Below are positions 25,110 to 39,300 of a stretch of DNA of 64,000 nt, one piece after another; within the stretch, counting starts at the first letter, position 1; each line of letters starts with the position of its first letter. The stretch is from Melitaea cinxia (taxonomy: Eukaryota; Arthropoda; Insecta; Lepidoptera; Nymphalidae). The notes under the pieces were generated by a model. The model searched no databases. It was not told the origin of the DNA and saw only the letters and a program-made list of their open reading frames with translations. The translations under genes and the position numbers were made by a program. The stretch covers positions 17,981,001 to 18,045,000 of the forward strand of contig NC_059397.1 of NCBI RefSeq assembly GCF_905220565.1, read 5' to 3'.

Positions 25110-25468
25110 GTGCTTTATGGTTGCGGTAGTAAAGAATATGGTCCCTCCCTCTCTTCCTGTGGCTGTCGTAAGAGGCGACTAAGAGATAACACAGTTCTAT
25201 TACCACCTTGGAACTTAAAAAGCCGACCGATGGCGGGATGACCATCCAACTGCTGGTTTTGAAATACACAGGAGGGGACAGATGGGCAGTGTCTTCGGCC
25301 TCTGTATTTCAAATAAATAAGTCGTCGGTGCGACAAAGCCAACCCTGCGGTCACCAACCCGCCTGCCAAGCGTGGTGACTATGGGCAACATACATGAGGT
25401 CACGCCGTTTTTGGCGCGAGCTTGTGGAGTCCTATGTCCAGCAGTGGACTGCAATAGGCTGAAGAGAT
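25110..25468 (+). repeat. Family C repeat, longest forward copy
   Basis: 'CTCTTCCTGTGGCTGTCGTA', 'AAGCCGACCGATGGCGGGAT', 'TCGGTGCGACAAAGCC', 'CGCCTGCCAAGCGTGGTGAC' and the end 'GCAGTGGACTGCAATAGGCT'. The three long reverse frames across it are not genes. Confidence 0.92.
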
Positions 25469-27174
25469 GTGATGAATGCTGGGCGACTACTAGTATTATT
25501 TATAGGCTTAGGGTAAATACAAAAGTAACTGGATTTTTGAAGGAGGCTTAATGCACCGAAAACTTCTTTGTATAATAACATTATAGTACGAACTAAAATT
25601 TTATTTTTATTTTATTTAATCCTTGCGTTTTCATGGCAAAAAAAATATAACACACTATTTGTAACAGATTATTTTTTGCTAATACCCCAACAATTTTCTA
25701 TAAATATCTCTTGTTAAGTAATACTATTAACTATTAAGGAAAACGAGGGCATCATATAACGCTGATCTACTAAAGATTTGCGGATGTAGCTTTTTTACGA
25801 TATTTTCCTCTTACATCGAACCCGAGAAGAATCTGAAAATAAAACTTAAAACAAAACGTCATCAGCTCGGATTCCCGCTTGGTGCATTGTGGTGGATAAT
25901 GCTATCTATCTATCGATAGAAATCTATCTAATCTATAAAAAAATCAGTTAACTCATTATTTTTTGGTACTGTTACTGAACATGTTGCATGACGTGACCAC
26001 AAAATTTATTCAATTTATAATTATGATTTTCTTTTTGTTTGGTTGTCAGACCCTAAGGATAATTATTTCGCGTTTGTATTTAAGCGAATAATTAAAGATT
26101 GTTCATTAATATTACAACATCAGCATAAATTAAGATAATTCTAAATCTGCTTTATTTACTTCACGTTTTAACTTTAAGATTTAATTTTATTTCATTAATT
26201 AATTGTCACAATTACTATTTTACGTCACAAGCCCATCGCAACAGAAGCAACAAGCCAACAAATAAAACGAAGCTCGTAAGTTTCAAAACAATTATCCTGG
26301 CCCTTACACCCTGTGTAAACTCAAACAATGCGACGAGTAGTTCGCAAACAAGCCGAACTTAGCGCCAGTAAACTTTAGTAGTACTTTAGTTTGCGCTATG
26401 AAATATTTTAAAATGTCTTCTCGAAATGAATCATTGTCGGATTTCAACGCTTACCATCAGGTGAGCCGGACACTTGTTTGCCGAATTAATTATATAAAAA
26501 AAATTATAATACAGATTACTTTGAATTTTTAGATATCCTATTACTTTTGTTTCCATGCAATACTATATACTAATACATATTTTGTAAAATGTGCCATTTT
26601 GTACACGATTATTAGCATATAAATTTGTAATTCTGACAAAAGTTAAAATATTGGATTTTGTGTCGATATTACTTTTATTGTTTATTCGCTTAGTACCGGA
26701 ACTGTAAAAAGAAGGTGACGCCATCTACCGAATGGTTAATACCTATTAATTTACGATTAGTCAGTCACTATTTTTGTTATCTATTTTGCAGGGTAGTTAA
26801 ACAATAATACTGTTATCATTTAAATGTTCTTATTTTGATTATTATTATTTGTTGAAGTACCGGAATACTAATCAGTCACCGTATTTGTCATGTATTAGCG
26901 GGATTGTTGTCCTATAAATATGATAATTTGTAAGTGAAGAAGCAGTTATTATTTAATTATTGTGCGGCTAGCGTTGCTGCTCGATAAGTGGCGTATAATT
27001 GATAAGTGTTATATCGTATTCAATGTAGTTTAAAGTGTGTATTGTGAATGAATAACTATAGATTTGCCGTGACAAATAAATGTTTCGTTGAGTTTTCTCA
27101 GTCGTGTTCTACACGATGTAACTTGTCTTACTTAAATTAGACTGATTTAATAAAACATCTTAATTTTGTTACAG
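25469..27174. other. Non-coding DNA before the first TMTC exon
   Basis: Probably intron. It holds a 26447-26510 family B end and a run of Lepidoptera-like AT-rich sequence. I looked for an exon carrying the upstream TMTC motif (DFWG...YRPL) and found none. Confidence 0.5.
26447..26510 (+). repeat. Family B 3' end fragment
   Basis: 'CGCTTACCATCAGGTGAGCC' and 'TTGTTTGCCGA' followed by an A-run; only the last ~60 bases of the element are present. Confidence 0.85.
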
Positions 27175-27352
27175 ACTGAACTACGCGTTAACGGGCTTAA
27201 AGCCGTGGTGGTGGCACGCTTGCAATGTCTCGCTACACGCAGCGTGCTGTGCGCTCGTCGCGCGGGCCTGCGTCACCATCGCAAGACTTCAACGCCCGTT
27301 CGCTGCACTTGCTGCGCTGTTGTTCGCAGTCCATCCCGTACACACTGAGGCG
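27175..27352 (+). CDS. TMTC1: TMTC exon a (first exon found), residues 1-60
   Basis: Starts after TTACAG with one base completing an Arg codon from an unseen exon, and ends in phase 0 before GTACCC. It encodes RLNYALTGLKP, a Trp-rich start of a membrane helix (WWWH), an Ala/Cys/Leu-rich helix, and ends FAVHPVHTEA, a strongly conserved TMTC lumenal motif. GC content is much higher than in the flanking introns, as expected for a real exon. The longest open frame here that starts at the 5' edge is a different frame and is not the protein. Confidence 0.93.
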
Positions 27353-30300
27353 GTACCCCGAATAACAATAAATTGAGATTTTTTTTTAAATAGTTTTCGT
27401 AAAATAATTATACTTAATTACCTACATGGTACACGAAATAACCAGTAAGCGATCGGTATTGTCACTGAAAGTACGGTGCTTATAAGGGAAAGGGGGTTAA
27501 ATAAAGGGGTAGTTAAAAAAAAGAAGAGAATGGGCCCGCAAACAATTCAAAGGAATAACTTTGAAGTTTTTATTGGTTTGATTTGATAGATGAGATCATT
27601 TATTATTTTTTACCCGAAGTTTTAAAGATAAAATAAAATAAATAATATTTTTAAATATATTTGTTATTTAAAAATTAAATTAAAATCTATTTTATTAAAG
27701 TTTTAAAACCCAAGTTTTAAAGGTTACAAGTATTATAGACTTTTGCAATACACTAAATATGTAAATGCAAATATTTTCAGCTTGCTCCTCGCATGTTCCT
27801 CGATGATTTTATACAACGTTCCTAGTTCATAAATATGTATTAGGGGTTGTAAAGGTTCCTGTAAATCTATATACATACATAGGCATATTATAAATGCGAA
27901 GTATTTTAAATGTCTATGTGCTTGTCTGCTTTACTATGATTAAAGATATATCTATAAAAAATGGCACCATTATTTCCAAATTATATATTTTTTCCATTTT
28001 TATCCATTTTCTGAATCTCAGTCCGGATCGGACAATTATAGCAGAAAGTTAAAACTAAATATGAATACTAATAAATGAATTTCATTTAATATTTACTTAG
28101 TAAAATCAATATTTAGAATTTCAATGTAGAGCTAGCATTAGTTACTATACAATAAGTATTCAAAATTCATTTTTAAATGTGGTTGAATTTTTACATATTA
28201 GTTTCATTTTATTAAATTTTTTATACAGTAAATGTTTTAAAAACTGAAATTTTATACTCTTTTCTGACTTTATGTCGTAAATAAATCTAATACAATCATT
28301 AAAAAAATGTTAAAATATCTTTCGATGTACATATTTATTATTTACTACTTTATCTCTTTTCGTCTTAATCTTTATCTCTCAACATAAATTTAAAGTTTTT
28401 GTTAATAGATAAAGCTTATTACTCGGTGCAGGATTACATAGTTGATAAAGATGTGTGGACTTAGTGACGCTGTATTTTATGCAACATGTTACTAATTTTG
28501 TACTAAAACACAGTTTATATATTATTTTTCAAAAGAGTAACTGCGGAGTTTCTTGCCGATTCTTCTCTGCAGAATCTACATTCCGAATCGGTAGTAGTTT
28601 TACTTTTACAAAAATAATATATATTTTTAATTTTATTTGTAAAATAACGATTCAAAAGTGCTCATGGCCTATTTGAATAAAGCTGTTTTTGATTTTGATT
28701 TTTGATGTTGATTTAAAATTATTTCTCTGAAGTGAATTTGGTTATAATACTTCCAAAAATAATGTTTCTCCAACTATGAATAGAATGTAATTATTTTTTC
28801 ACAGGTAGCCGGCGTGGTCGGTAGAGCGGATGTGCTCGCTTGCATATTTTTCCTATCATCGCTTTTAGTGTACCATAGGTAAGGAGCAATATACATTACT
28901 AATAGTAATTAAATTATCGCCTTACACGCAACGACCATATCCTATTCATCATCCTTACTAAAGTTAGGAGAACACAGAGAACTCAATTTTTGATACGGAC
29001 TTTTTAAAAACCAAAATTAGCCAAATGGTTCCACTATTAGACTGATAAAACTTTAAATATGTGGGCACGGATGTTTACTTTTTTCTGAATAGCTAATGTT
29101 TCATGCGTTTCCTACGCAATTAAATAATTTAAGATTGCATTGGCTTTGTTTCAAACTTAATGCTAACGAATTATTTAGTATGATATGAATATGAAAAACC
29201 GACTTTAATTACATCGTCAAGTAATACAACGTAGGTAGAAAATTTTTTATCAAATATACGTTATCAAAGATCACTCAAAAAGTAGTCATCAAATCTCAAT
29301 CAAATTTGAAGATCAGTAAAAAATTATGAAGAATAATACAACGCAGGTTAACTAAAAATAGTCAAGTAAATACACATTATTAAATATAACTTAAAAAGTG
29401 CTTCTTAGATCTCAATTAATTTGAATGAGACTACATGACAAGCAACTTCTTTCGATTAAAAAAAGGATCATCGACATCGGTCCATCCAGTAAAAAAATCT
29501 GAGGTAACACAAATAAAAAAAAAACTCTTCAATTGAGGGCCTTCTCCTTTTTTTGTAGGCCGGTTAAAAATAAGCCTATATAATAATATTTCCGGAAATT
29601 AGCCTTATCCTGTTTATTGAAATATATTTATTACAAATAATGCTTTCCGCATTCAAATTATATTTTCGCTAGTAGTAACATCAAAGGATCGACCGACTTG
29701 GACTAAAATTTTTAATAATCATATAATTTTTTATTGGTAAATTTTAATTATGTAAGACTAATTTCGATCCAAACCTCAACAAACAAATTCACTTTTTTTT
29801 ACTATCGCAGGGGAACCAACAACGCAATTCACTTAATTGATAAATATCACCATGGATTGTCTGGTAGAAATGGCTAATTAGCCATAAGTCCGCCCATTGT
29901 ACTTCACTGTCTGTAACTATCTTCATGCTTTGTTTGTATATATATTTGCGGTGTACAATAAAGTATAAAATAAAATAAATAAATAAATAATCACCAAACT
30001 TCCCTTATTGTTGCTACACGAGTCGTTTAATTAAACGTCAAATAATAATCAACCAGTAATATTTATCAAAGAGACGATATTGCAAAAATATTAAGATAAA
30101 ATAATCTTGTGTGATTTATAATTATTTTGAATGGATTTCCTCGACGGCAGCTGTTACTAAACGTTTACAGCGGAGACAGATTCCTATAATGGTACAAAAT
30201 GTACAGACAGTATGAGCCTTTGAAGGGAAACGCGCGTAAATGTAAAAGGATTATATCTCTATATGTATGGCATTATATCTACATTAAGCTGTATCTTAAG

Positions 30301-33300
30301 CTTCGTCTGCGCTTATATAGTTTGATTTGTATCTCTTCTCCCAAGGGGACTGTAATATCAAAACATTTTATTAACCCACTTCCAAAAAACAGGAGGTTCT
30401 TATTTCCATTGTAATTTTTTAATGTTACCTCAGAACGATAATTTTTTTTTAAATCGGAAAGTTGCCATGTAGTCACATTCAAATTTAATCGAGTTCTAAT
30501 AAGTACTTTTCGAGTTATATCTAATAAAGCGTATTTACTTGACTATTTTTTCGTCGACCTACGTTGTATTATACCGCATAGCTTATTACTGAGTATACTA
30601 ATATTGATGATTATTGTTTTCATCGAAATCTGATGATTGTCACGTGGTCCTATTTAAATTTGATCGAGATTTGATGACTACTTTTTAGTCGTCTTTGATA
30701 ACAGGTATTTAGTTGACGATTTTATCGTTTACCTTTCAATGAAACTGAAGTATTTTTTTTTCGTTTGCCATCTAACATAATTATTACTTTTTCTATCTAT
30801 CTATCTTTAGGTCAACCGCTTATCATGCCCAAACTACAGAATAAATATATACGAAATTAGGTAGTAATTTGTATTTTTACAACGATGTGGATGACTGGGT
30901 AATTTTAAAGGATAACAGTTATAACGAATATTCGTGAACAACGCTATGTGTAAAACATTTTTATGATATTAATTATTAACCACAGAAATTCAATATCGAT
31001 TTTAATTTCATTTTTGCAGTTGAGATGAGAGCGTTAAGAAGTATGATAGGAGTTAAACTGAGCGACAGGATAAGAAATAGTGATATAAGGAAACGTTGTG
31101 GTCTGAAAGAAGATGTAGTGACAAATTGAGAAAGGTATGCTCAGATGGTTTGGTCATGTCGAGAGAATGAGTGAAGAACGATTGACGAAAAAAGTGTATA
31201 AGGCGAGTGTGGATGGAAGGGTTGGAAGGGGTAGACCTAGGCGGACGTTCCGAGACCAGGTCAAGAGTACCCTAAACCGAAGAGCACGTATAAAGGGAAT
31301 AATGAAAGTGGACGAAGCGAAAGAAGTATGTAAGGATCGTAGCAAGTGGAAAGAAGTTGTCTCTGCCTACCCCTGTGGGAAAAGGCGTGATTATATGTAT
31401 GTATGTGTGTATGTTTTAAAACCGTCTTTTAATAATAAGGGCCGTGTCATTCCGCTCATTTTCGTAATAGCCGTGTCATTATATATCACTCAATCAGATT
31501 AAATATAGGTAAAATATAATGCAATGCTTTCTCGCCACTAACAGTCTATAATTTATCGGTCATTTACAAAACGGCGATAGGCGGACCTCGGTCGAGTAAA
31601 ACGTTGTATTCCGGATAATTACACATACTGTACATTGCGTTCATGGTTTAAAATATTCAGTAAATCATTTTGACGCTTTAAGTATAGAGGAATTGTTAGA
31701 TATTGTAAAACAAAAAAATGTTGTATTGATGTGTAAGTTTTGCCGCGACAACGTCTAATAAATGGATGAACGCCGGCTGCATGCACGAAAATGATGACTT
31801 ATTGTCCCGTTACTCTGATTGTTCCGTTACGCTCATTGTACACTTTCGCCGCATCTCTCTCTCTTCCACTCGATGCCTATGCGTCCGAGGATATGTTTTG
31901 TTATGACGATGTCACGTTAAACTATCGTCCGTTAACCAACTTTACAGATAACCAGTTTTTTTAAGTCTAATTAAAACTAAAATAAAGGAATTTTCTGTAG
32001 GATCTTATTATTTAGGATCTTAGGATTTAGGAGGTTATTTTGTAAATATAGACGAAAACTTTTTTGTAACAACATAAAATTTCCCAAGAAACTGTGACTT
32101 TTTTATCATCCCATGAATTAATAACGTAAACATGACCTTCGCTAACTTTTCTCAAGTTTAGATGTTCTATTTTTACACTTTTAATATTAAAGTCAATGTT
32201 TTTGAATGTTATCTAATTTTATTTTCTCTAGACCTACAAGCAATAAGAAGTGTGTTTGGCTGAGCGTGGTCCTTGGAGCTCTCAGTATGCTGGCTAAGGA
32301 GACAGGCGTAACAGTTCTACTGCTCAATCTAGCGATAGATTTTTACAGATGTTGGCCACTTGTCAAAAGGTATGAATTTTCCTTATGGTAATCTTAAATT
32401 ATACAATTTCATATGCCAAGTTATATATGTGTAGACAATGCCTCTTAATCTTCGAATATAACCTTATAGTTTCTCAGAAACAAATATCTTCCTCGGTACC
32501 AATATAGCGACAATGCTGTAAACTAAGATTTGCATTACGCTGTCTTTGAATGGATGTGCCAATAATGGTCTATTCTGATGAACATTTTTTTTGACACTAT
32601 AGTTGCCAAATAAAACATCATTATACGTCTCAAAGTCCTTAACTGTGAATAAATACTTTTTAAACGACTTCAAAAAGGGAGCAGGTAGGAGGTTATCAAT
32701 TCGACTGTATTTTTTACGAATGTTAATCTCAACTTTTTACTGGGTATACCGATTTTGATGATTCTTTTTTTAATTGAAAGTTTTTGTTTGTCATGTAGTT
32801 TCATTTAAATTTAATCAAGATCGGACAAGTACTTTTCAAGTTATATATAATAATGCGTACAGACTAGACTATTTTTTCGTCTACCTACATTGCTTATCGA
32901 TGTAATTGAACTTTTCTTTATTTTTTCGTTTGCGTGCAAACACTATTATTATTGCAATGCAAGAGTTGAAGTACAGGTCAAATAGATTATAATTAGAGAA
33001 TGGGTTTCTTTGATCCAAGTAGTAAACATAGCGTCGTGAACAATATCCAAAAATAAACCCATAGACAAGTAAAGGCAAAAGGTTTATTCCAAATCTTTTC
33101 TTCAGATGCTATTGTTGAATCATGATGTAGTAATGTCTTATGTTGTATATGTATGTCTATTGTAATGGTATTTAATTACAATGATTTTACTGGCTAATTG
33201 AAATCATCCTAGCTGACACTATTCGTCACTTCTCTATGTATACTTCCCTATCACTTTCACTAAACCGTGTCCAATATGCACAATAGTTGTCTGGAAGAGA

Positions 33301-36300
33301 TTGCTTTAGCGATAAAACCGCCTTTGTACATACACTTTTCTTTATTTGTAATATCTTATTTTTTTGCTTTTTATTACGTACAATAAAGAGTATAAATAAT
33401 TAAATAAATCAACACCAACAATTTATACTACGCCAACTCGAATTTTCGATAAGTTGGTTTTCTTAATGCAACTTGAATAAATGTGTTTTTTTTTTGTAAT
33501 AATAAAGATTGTGAAATTGCAATGAATAAATTAACTATTAAAGATACCAAATTTCAAATAAGTTTTTTAATTAATATTACAGGTATCACGTTTTTCCCTT
33601 TTATTAGCCTCTATTGTAAAGTTCACTTTTATGAGTTAGGTTAGTATAAATGTGTTATGTTGTGTCGAAATAATGTCGTTCATAACGATAACTTTACATT
33701 TAAAGCTTCCAATTGAAGTTAATACTAAAATTATTAAAAATTTCTGTCATGTGATTTTCCAATTTAATAATACTAGCAGAAACCTTTTGATTCAAACTAT
33801 CTAATTATCTAATATTTGAAACATGAAAGCAACATAGGAGTATTACAAAATACACATTTCAAGTCGAGTAATTGCTTTTCAATTTAAATGTAATAAAATT
33901 TCCCTCATTATTGATACTGAGCACTAAATTACGAAACGAGAGCCTGAGATGAAATTGTCTCATTAAGTTGGAAATAATTTATTGAACGTGATACGCTACT
34001 AGCTATTGAGTAATGTTCATGTAATACGTAAGATTTAATTAAAACAAGTGAGGTGTGAGTTACTTGAAAATTTGTTAGAACAAATTGATATGTACCTAAT
34101 CGCTTAAATTGCTCCATTTTAAAGTAGTAAAAAGCCGTATGGCTACATTCGGCTTTTTTCGTGTTTACTCGTGTATTTCGACTTTGACTTTAGCTTGTGT
34201 GTATCAAACTAAATTCCTGTGGTATACATAATATACTCGTAGTAATTACGAAAATTGCCAAATTTTATTCAGATTAGCTTAGTTATTTGGCGTGACCAAT
34301 TCTGCCATAGATATGTAATATCATACGATACCTAAAATCATAAATAAGACAAGGCAATATTCTAAAATGCAACGCGTCAAAATTTGGGAGAACCTTTCAT
34401 ACAACAAAGTTTTTGACAGTCTTTGGAATGATAAACAAACTGTTATAACGCTTGTTACCTGCTGACCTAAAATGTTTTTGTATGTTTCTCTGGTTTTCGG
34501 CAGAAATATGACAATTAAATATGATTGTTTAGGCGTGATTTTAGAGTTTATTTTAGGTACTATTTAAACATTTATTGTCAGTAAAATACGTCCTACGTAA
34601 CTGAGGTAAGGTACAGCAGAAATTTCCTGCTCAAAATATGGAGCAGCTCCACTGGGGTACTACTGTACCTCGACCTTACGGAAGATTACAGCTAAGTAAA
34701 ATTATTTTCAAGCAGTGTTGTCTTCCTGTTGGTGAGTAAGGTGACCAGATTTCATGGGGGAATTGGGGACAGGTTCGGCAACGCATTTGCGATGCTTCTG
34801 GTGTTACCGTAATCACTTACCATTAGGTGAGCCGTACGATTGTTTGCCGACCTAGTTGTATAAAAAATAAATAAACCACAGGTTCTTGTTGCCTGTGTTG
34901 ATAATTCGGTTTTAAATGTCATATATGTATGTAATTATAAAATGCATGTATATATATTTTATTTGTTTTTGTTGATTTACATATTATGGACTACAGATCA
35001 GTAGCCTGTGATAGAAGAAAGTATTTTAATGTTGCGATCATTAAACATCGATCTTCCAAAAATTTTTTAGTCATATCTCATCGAACCGATTCATTTAACT
35101 ATTTGCCAGCTGGGGACGCCAAGTTTGATGGATCATTTTCGATCTTCGTTACATAATGGGATGAATGGTAATTAGACTCGATTTATGTCTTTTGTTCGAA
35201 GTTTGGAATTTAAACATTTATCAGATATTAAACTATGTCCATTTTAATGACAGTGTGATTTAAAATCTAAAAGTTATTGGATCATATTTTAATCGGAATC
35301 TGATAATTAATAGGTCTGAATTTAGCATAAAGGGGTTCAAGTGCGAAGGAGACTAAACGTAATAATATATTTTACGAGCCACATTATATCTGTCTGTACC
35401 GAGCCAGGCCGTGTCCTTTCATCCAGGACCAAATACCTAAAAATATAATATTCAACATTCATATATATATACTTTTGTCTGTCCCTAAGGTTGGCAACTT
35501 GATGCCTGGTAGGTAACAGTCTTATAATAAATATACATTTTTTTTAAAAAGAAATGCAGATATATTCATATACGCTAGCGCGACCCCATCTCGCCCCACC
35601 CAGGCGGATGACTGCTGACGCGTAGTGGTTTTTTGGTCAGTAAAAGTCTGACATACCCTCTCCGGTGCCACCGAGCTGGAAGGGTAAAAAAAGGGTGAGA
35701 AATGAACCCACAACCCCCCGAGTAGAAACCATAATCACCACAAACTGGGCCAACGGGTTGGTCATCTATCACTTGTTTGTTCAATACACAGAAATAGTTA
35801 TACCCCAAACTATTTCTGTGGTTCAATACACAGAAATAGTATTTTATTACTATTTCTGTGGTTCAATATGAGTTTGTATCCTGGTCAAAACTTATGATAC
35901 GAATAGCATCAAAGAGTCAGTATGTATATTTTCGTCGACCGTTCATAGGTCATAGGGCAGTCGATGGATTACATGTACGCAACCAAGTAGGTAGATATGA
36001 ACAATCTTGTACGTTCTACCGCTTCATATTTGAATTTGTATATCGAATATCGTATCTATGTTTCTCTATCTGTATATTTGTGGAAATTTACTTCGGATAT
36101 CTGCTATTTCTATGTGTGTATGTTACGGGTTGGTTTTAATATTTTTACCTGCAACTATGTTTAATACAAACAAATATAAATATACGAAATGGTAAAATGT
36201 ATTTAAAATGGCAAAATGGTGTAATATATGTTGATGATAGGGTTAGGCATCATAGTTAATTTTACTATTAGGAAAATATGTATTACTTAAGTGTCAAGGG

Positions 36301-39300
36301 CGATGTCTATTTTTTATAAAAATACGTTCTCGCACCAAAAAAGTAGTTCAGCCAAATGAATGTAATCTTCTTATATATAAAAATGAATCGCAAAATGCTA
36401 ATGTTGCTAAGCGCAAAACTCGAGAACGGTTGGACCGATTTCGCTAATTCTTTTTTTAAAATGTTCCTTGAAGTACGAGGATGGTTCTTACGGAGAGAAA
36501 AATTCTAAAAAAAAAAAAATTTAAATTTCCTGAAAAAGTCTAAAAACAACACTTTTCTATACTCCCTACAAAAGATTTGTGATAATACTTAAAAGTCAAT
36601 TTGAACTTTAATACCATACGATAAAGTTTGTGTTAGGCGATACGAAGTTCGCCGGATCAGCTAGTTTTTTATAAAAATACGTTCTCGCACCAAAAAAGTA
36701 GTTGAGCCAAATAAATGTAATTGAAAATAGAAAATATCTATATGTAGGATATATTCTCCAATTAAGTGTCGATACTTACGTAAATTAAATATGATCTAAT
36801 TGTCGATGGTGGCTAGGATGTCCAGTAGTGGATAGCGATAGGTTGGATTGACTGACTGACTGACTTATAAAAAAATATCATCGTAATTATTATTCAATTT
36901 AGAAATGTAATATTCATTAAAATTATTCATGAACATTGTAGCATATTTAAGTTAATACTGCAGAATATATTAAGCTCTTTGTTGAGGCTCATTACACAAA
37001 CATAAAACATTCTAGCTATATTATTAAATAACATTTATTGTGATAAACGAAAAATACGATGTTAAGCTACCAGACTATTAAAACAAACAACCTTCTAAAT
37101 ATGCTCAGTCGGTTTCGCCATATTAAATAAAACCTAGTTAAACTACAAAAGCCATGTATTTCGCAAACATGCATCATTTAAATTATGAAATGTTTGTTTA
37201 ATTTGAGTTTTAAAACAAAAATAGCCTTGGCATATAAACAACCCGCTTTCCAATTTATAATATTAGGTTCGATATTGTGCTATTTGTTTTATTTATTACA
37301 CGCTAATAAATGCCGAATCAGAATTTGTTTGTTTTTGTGATGGTCAATTTGTTTCAATAGTACAGACTATAAATATTATTTGTGACGGATATGGGTTTTT
37401 GTACTATTTATTTCTATTAATATACGAATTACGAGCGAGTATTAATTATGGTTAGACCACAAATGTTCTGGTGTAGTGGTGCGTATAGGCGCCTTAAACA
37501 ACGGCGTTTTGCAGGTTTGATTCCCGCTCGGGGTGGATATTTGTCTTTGTAAAAATATAAGTTTACGGCTTGGATATCTTTCCTTGTGGGTCTCCCCACC
37601 GGAACCCGAAGAGCACGTTAAGTTGTTAGTTCCGATGTTATTATATGCACCTGATAGCGATCGTTACTCATGATATATCCGCCAACCTTCAGTGGAGCAG
37701 CGTGGTGGATTATGCTCGAATCCTTCGACTACATTGAGAAAGAGGCCTGTAACCAGCAGTTGTTACGATGATATGATCATGTAACACTAACAACATATAA
37801 AAATTCGGGACTTAGTTTTATTTTAATTTTTTATTTATTTATTTATTTGTAACATTAAGAAAAGCGTGTATTACACTATATTTACTTGCAAAAGCCCTTT
37901 TCCTTGTCCGCAAGTAACAATCTCACACATTTTATATAACACTTATACATATTGCTATAACATTTACAACTACAATAGTTACGAAAACACATTTGTCAAA
38001 CAAAAGTTTTGCGTCTACCCTACTTATTAAAAATCGCTTCTCATTTATTAATTAAACAATACTATCATCGACGGTATGGTCACAAAGATGATTTCAAAAA
38101 ACATAAGGATGTAAGCCAGATAGTTACCTAGACACATTCACAATGATTTAGACGGGTTTTTTCTTTCTTTGATTTTACTTTTTTCGATTTGATTACTCCT
38201 TACAATTTACATTTTATTATACCTACTGACTATTAATTTCCTTGATTTATTAATATAATATTGTATATTTTAGGTCACTTTGTTCCTTGAAGATCGACAA
38301 GAAATGCACAGGGTTGTCAGTAAGGACGACGAAAGTTCTGGTCTCTCTATCGTTGCTGGTCTGCCTTCGCCTTGCTCTGCTTCAAGGGACCTGGCCAACA
38401 TTTTCAGCTCAGGACAATCCTGCTGCATTCCACCCAAGTTTTTTTGTAAGGTAAGCTGTTAAAAGTATATTAAAAATAACCGGTATTATCTAAATCTGCA
38501 GGTAATACGTGTAGCTTTTTTGCGTTACCTGTAAATATGTTGTGTGTGAAACAAAAGAGTGTTATTATGTCATGCGTGATTTTATTTCGATATCATTACG
38601 AATAAAGTAATTTATTCAATTATTTGTTGTTTTTTCTTGCTTGATATTTTGTAGACTATAATTTTATATTTGCATACGATATCTTTCAGCCATTTTCAGT
38701 CTATCTATCTCTAGCTAGGTTTTGGACACAATTCGTATGGAATTCAGGTCAAAATTCAGAGATCAATGGATTATTGAAACTGACCGTTAAACTGTTAATT
38801 TGTTATTAATATTAGATTAAAACACATGTTTTTAAGCAGTTCTTTCTCAACCTGTTCCAGCATTAAAACGATTTAGAACTTTGTTCACTTTATCTGACTG
38901 TAATAAATTATTCACACTCTACCAGTACAGCACCACGTGAACTTAAAAATATTTGATAATATCAGCTCATAAAACAAACTCCTAATTGTAAAGCAATGTT
39001 AAAATTTTCACCGCTATTTCAATTATAAACATTGTTCATTAAAAATTAAAAAAAAAAAATAAGTAAAACAATTAATTATTCTAAGAATTAAGGATAATCT
39101 TTTTAGTAGAAGTGATTTTTTAGGTCAGACTTTTTACTTATAATAGGTATATCAATAATTTTATATTACTCTAGCTGACTTCGCAAACATTGTTTTGCCA
39201 TATATGTTATTAACCCCCATTAATCCCCCCCCCCCTTATAACTTAGGGATATGAAAAAAAGATGTAGGCCGATTCTCAGACCTACCCGTTATGCACACGA

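Larger units (their letters stand above)
28879..32231. other. TMTC intron b-c
   Basis: 3353 bases containing two opposed family D copies, a family G LINE tail and an RTE-type LINE remnant. The rest is AT-rich, with a G+C-richer patch at 31740-31920. Confidence 0.8.
32370..38273. other. TMTC intron c-d, longest within the gene
   Basis: 5904 bases holding one family A and one family B SINE, a family D copy, a LINE tail, a Helitron-like element inside a 56-base duplication, and tandem hairpins. An unassigned repeat lies at 35568-35765 (CACCCAGGCGGATGACTGCT). No second gene. Confidence 0.8.

Noticed and set aside
31137..31502. 121-codon forward frame as a host gene
   Set aside because: It is the end of a LINE ORF with a frameshift upstream and a retrotransposon tail.
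34131..34158. AAAAGCCG...CGGCTTTTTT, which resembles a bacterial terminator
   Set aside because: The context is a eukaryotic intron; a short chance inverted repeat is the simpler reading.
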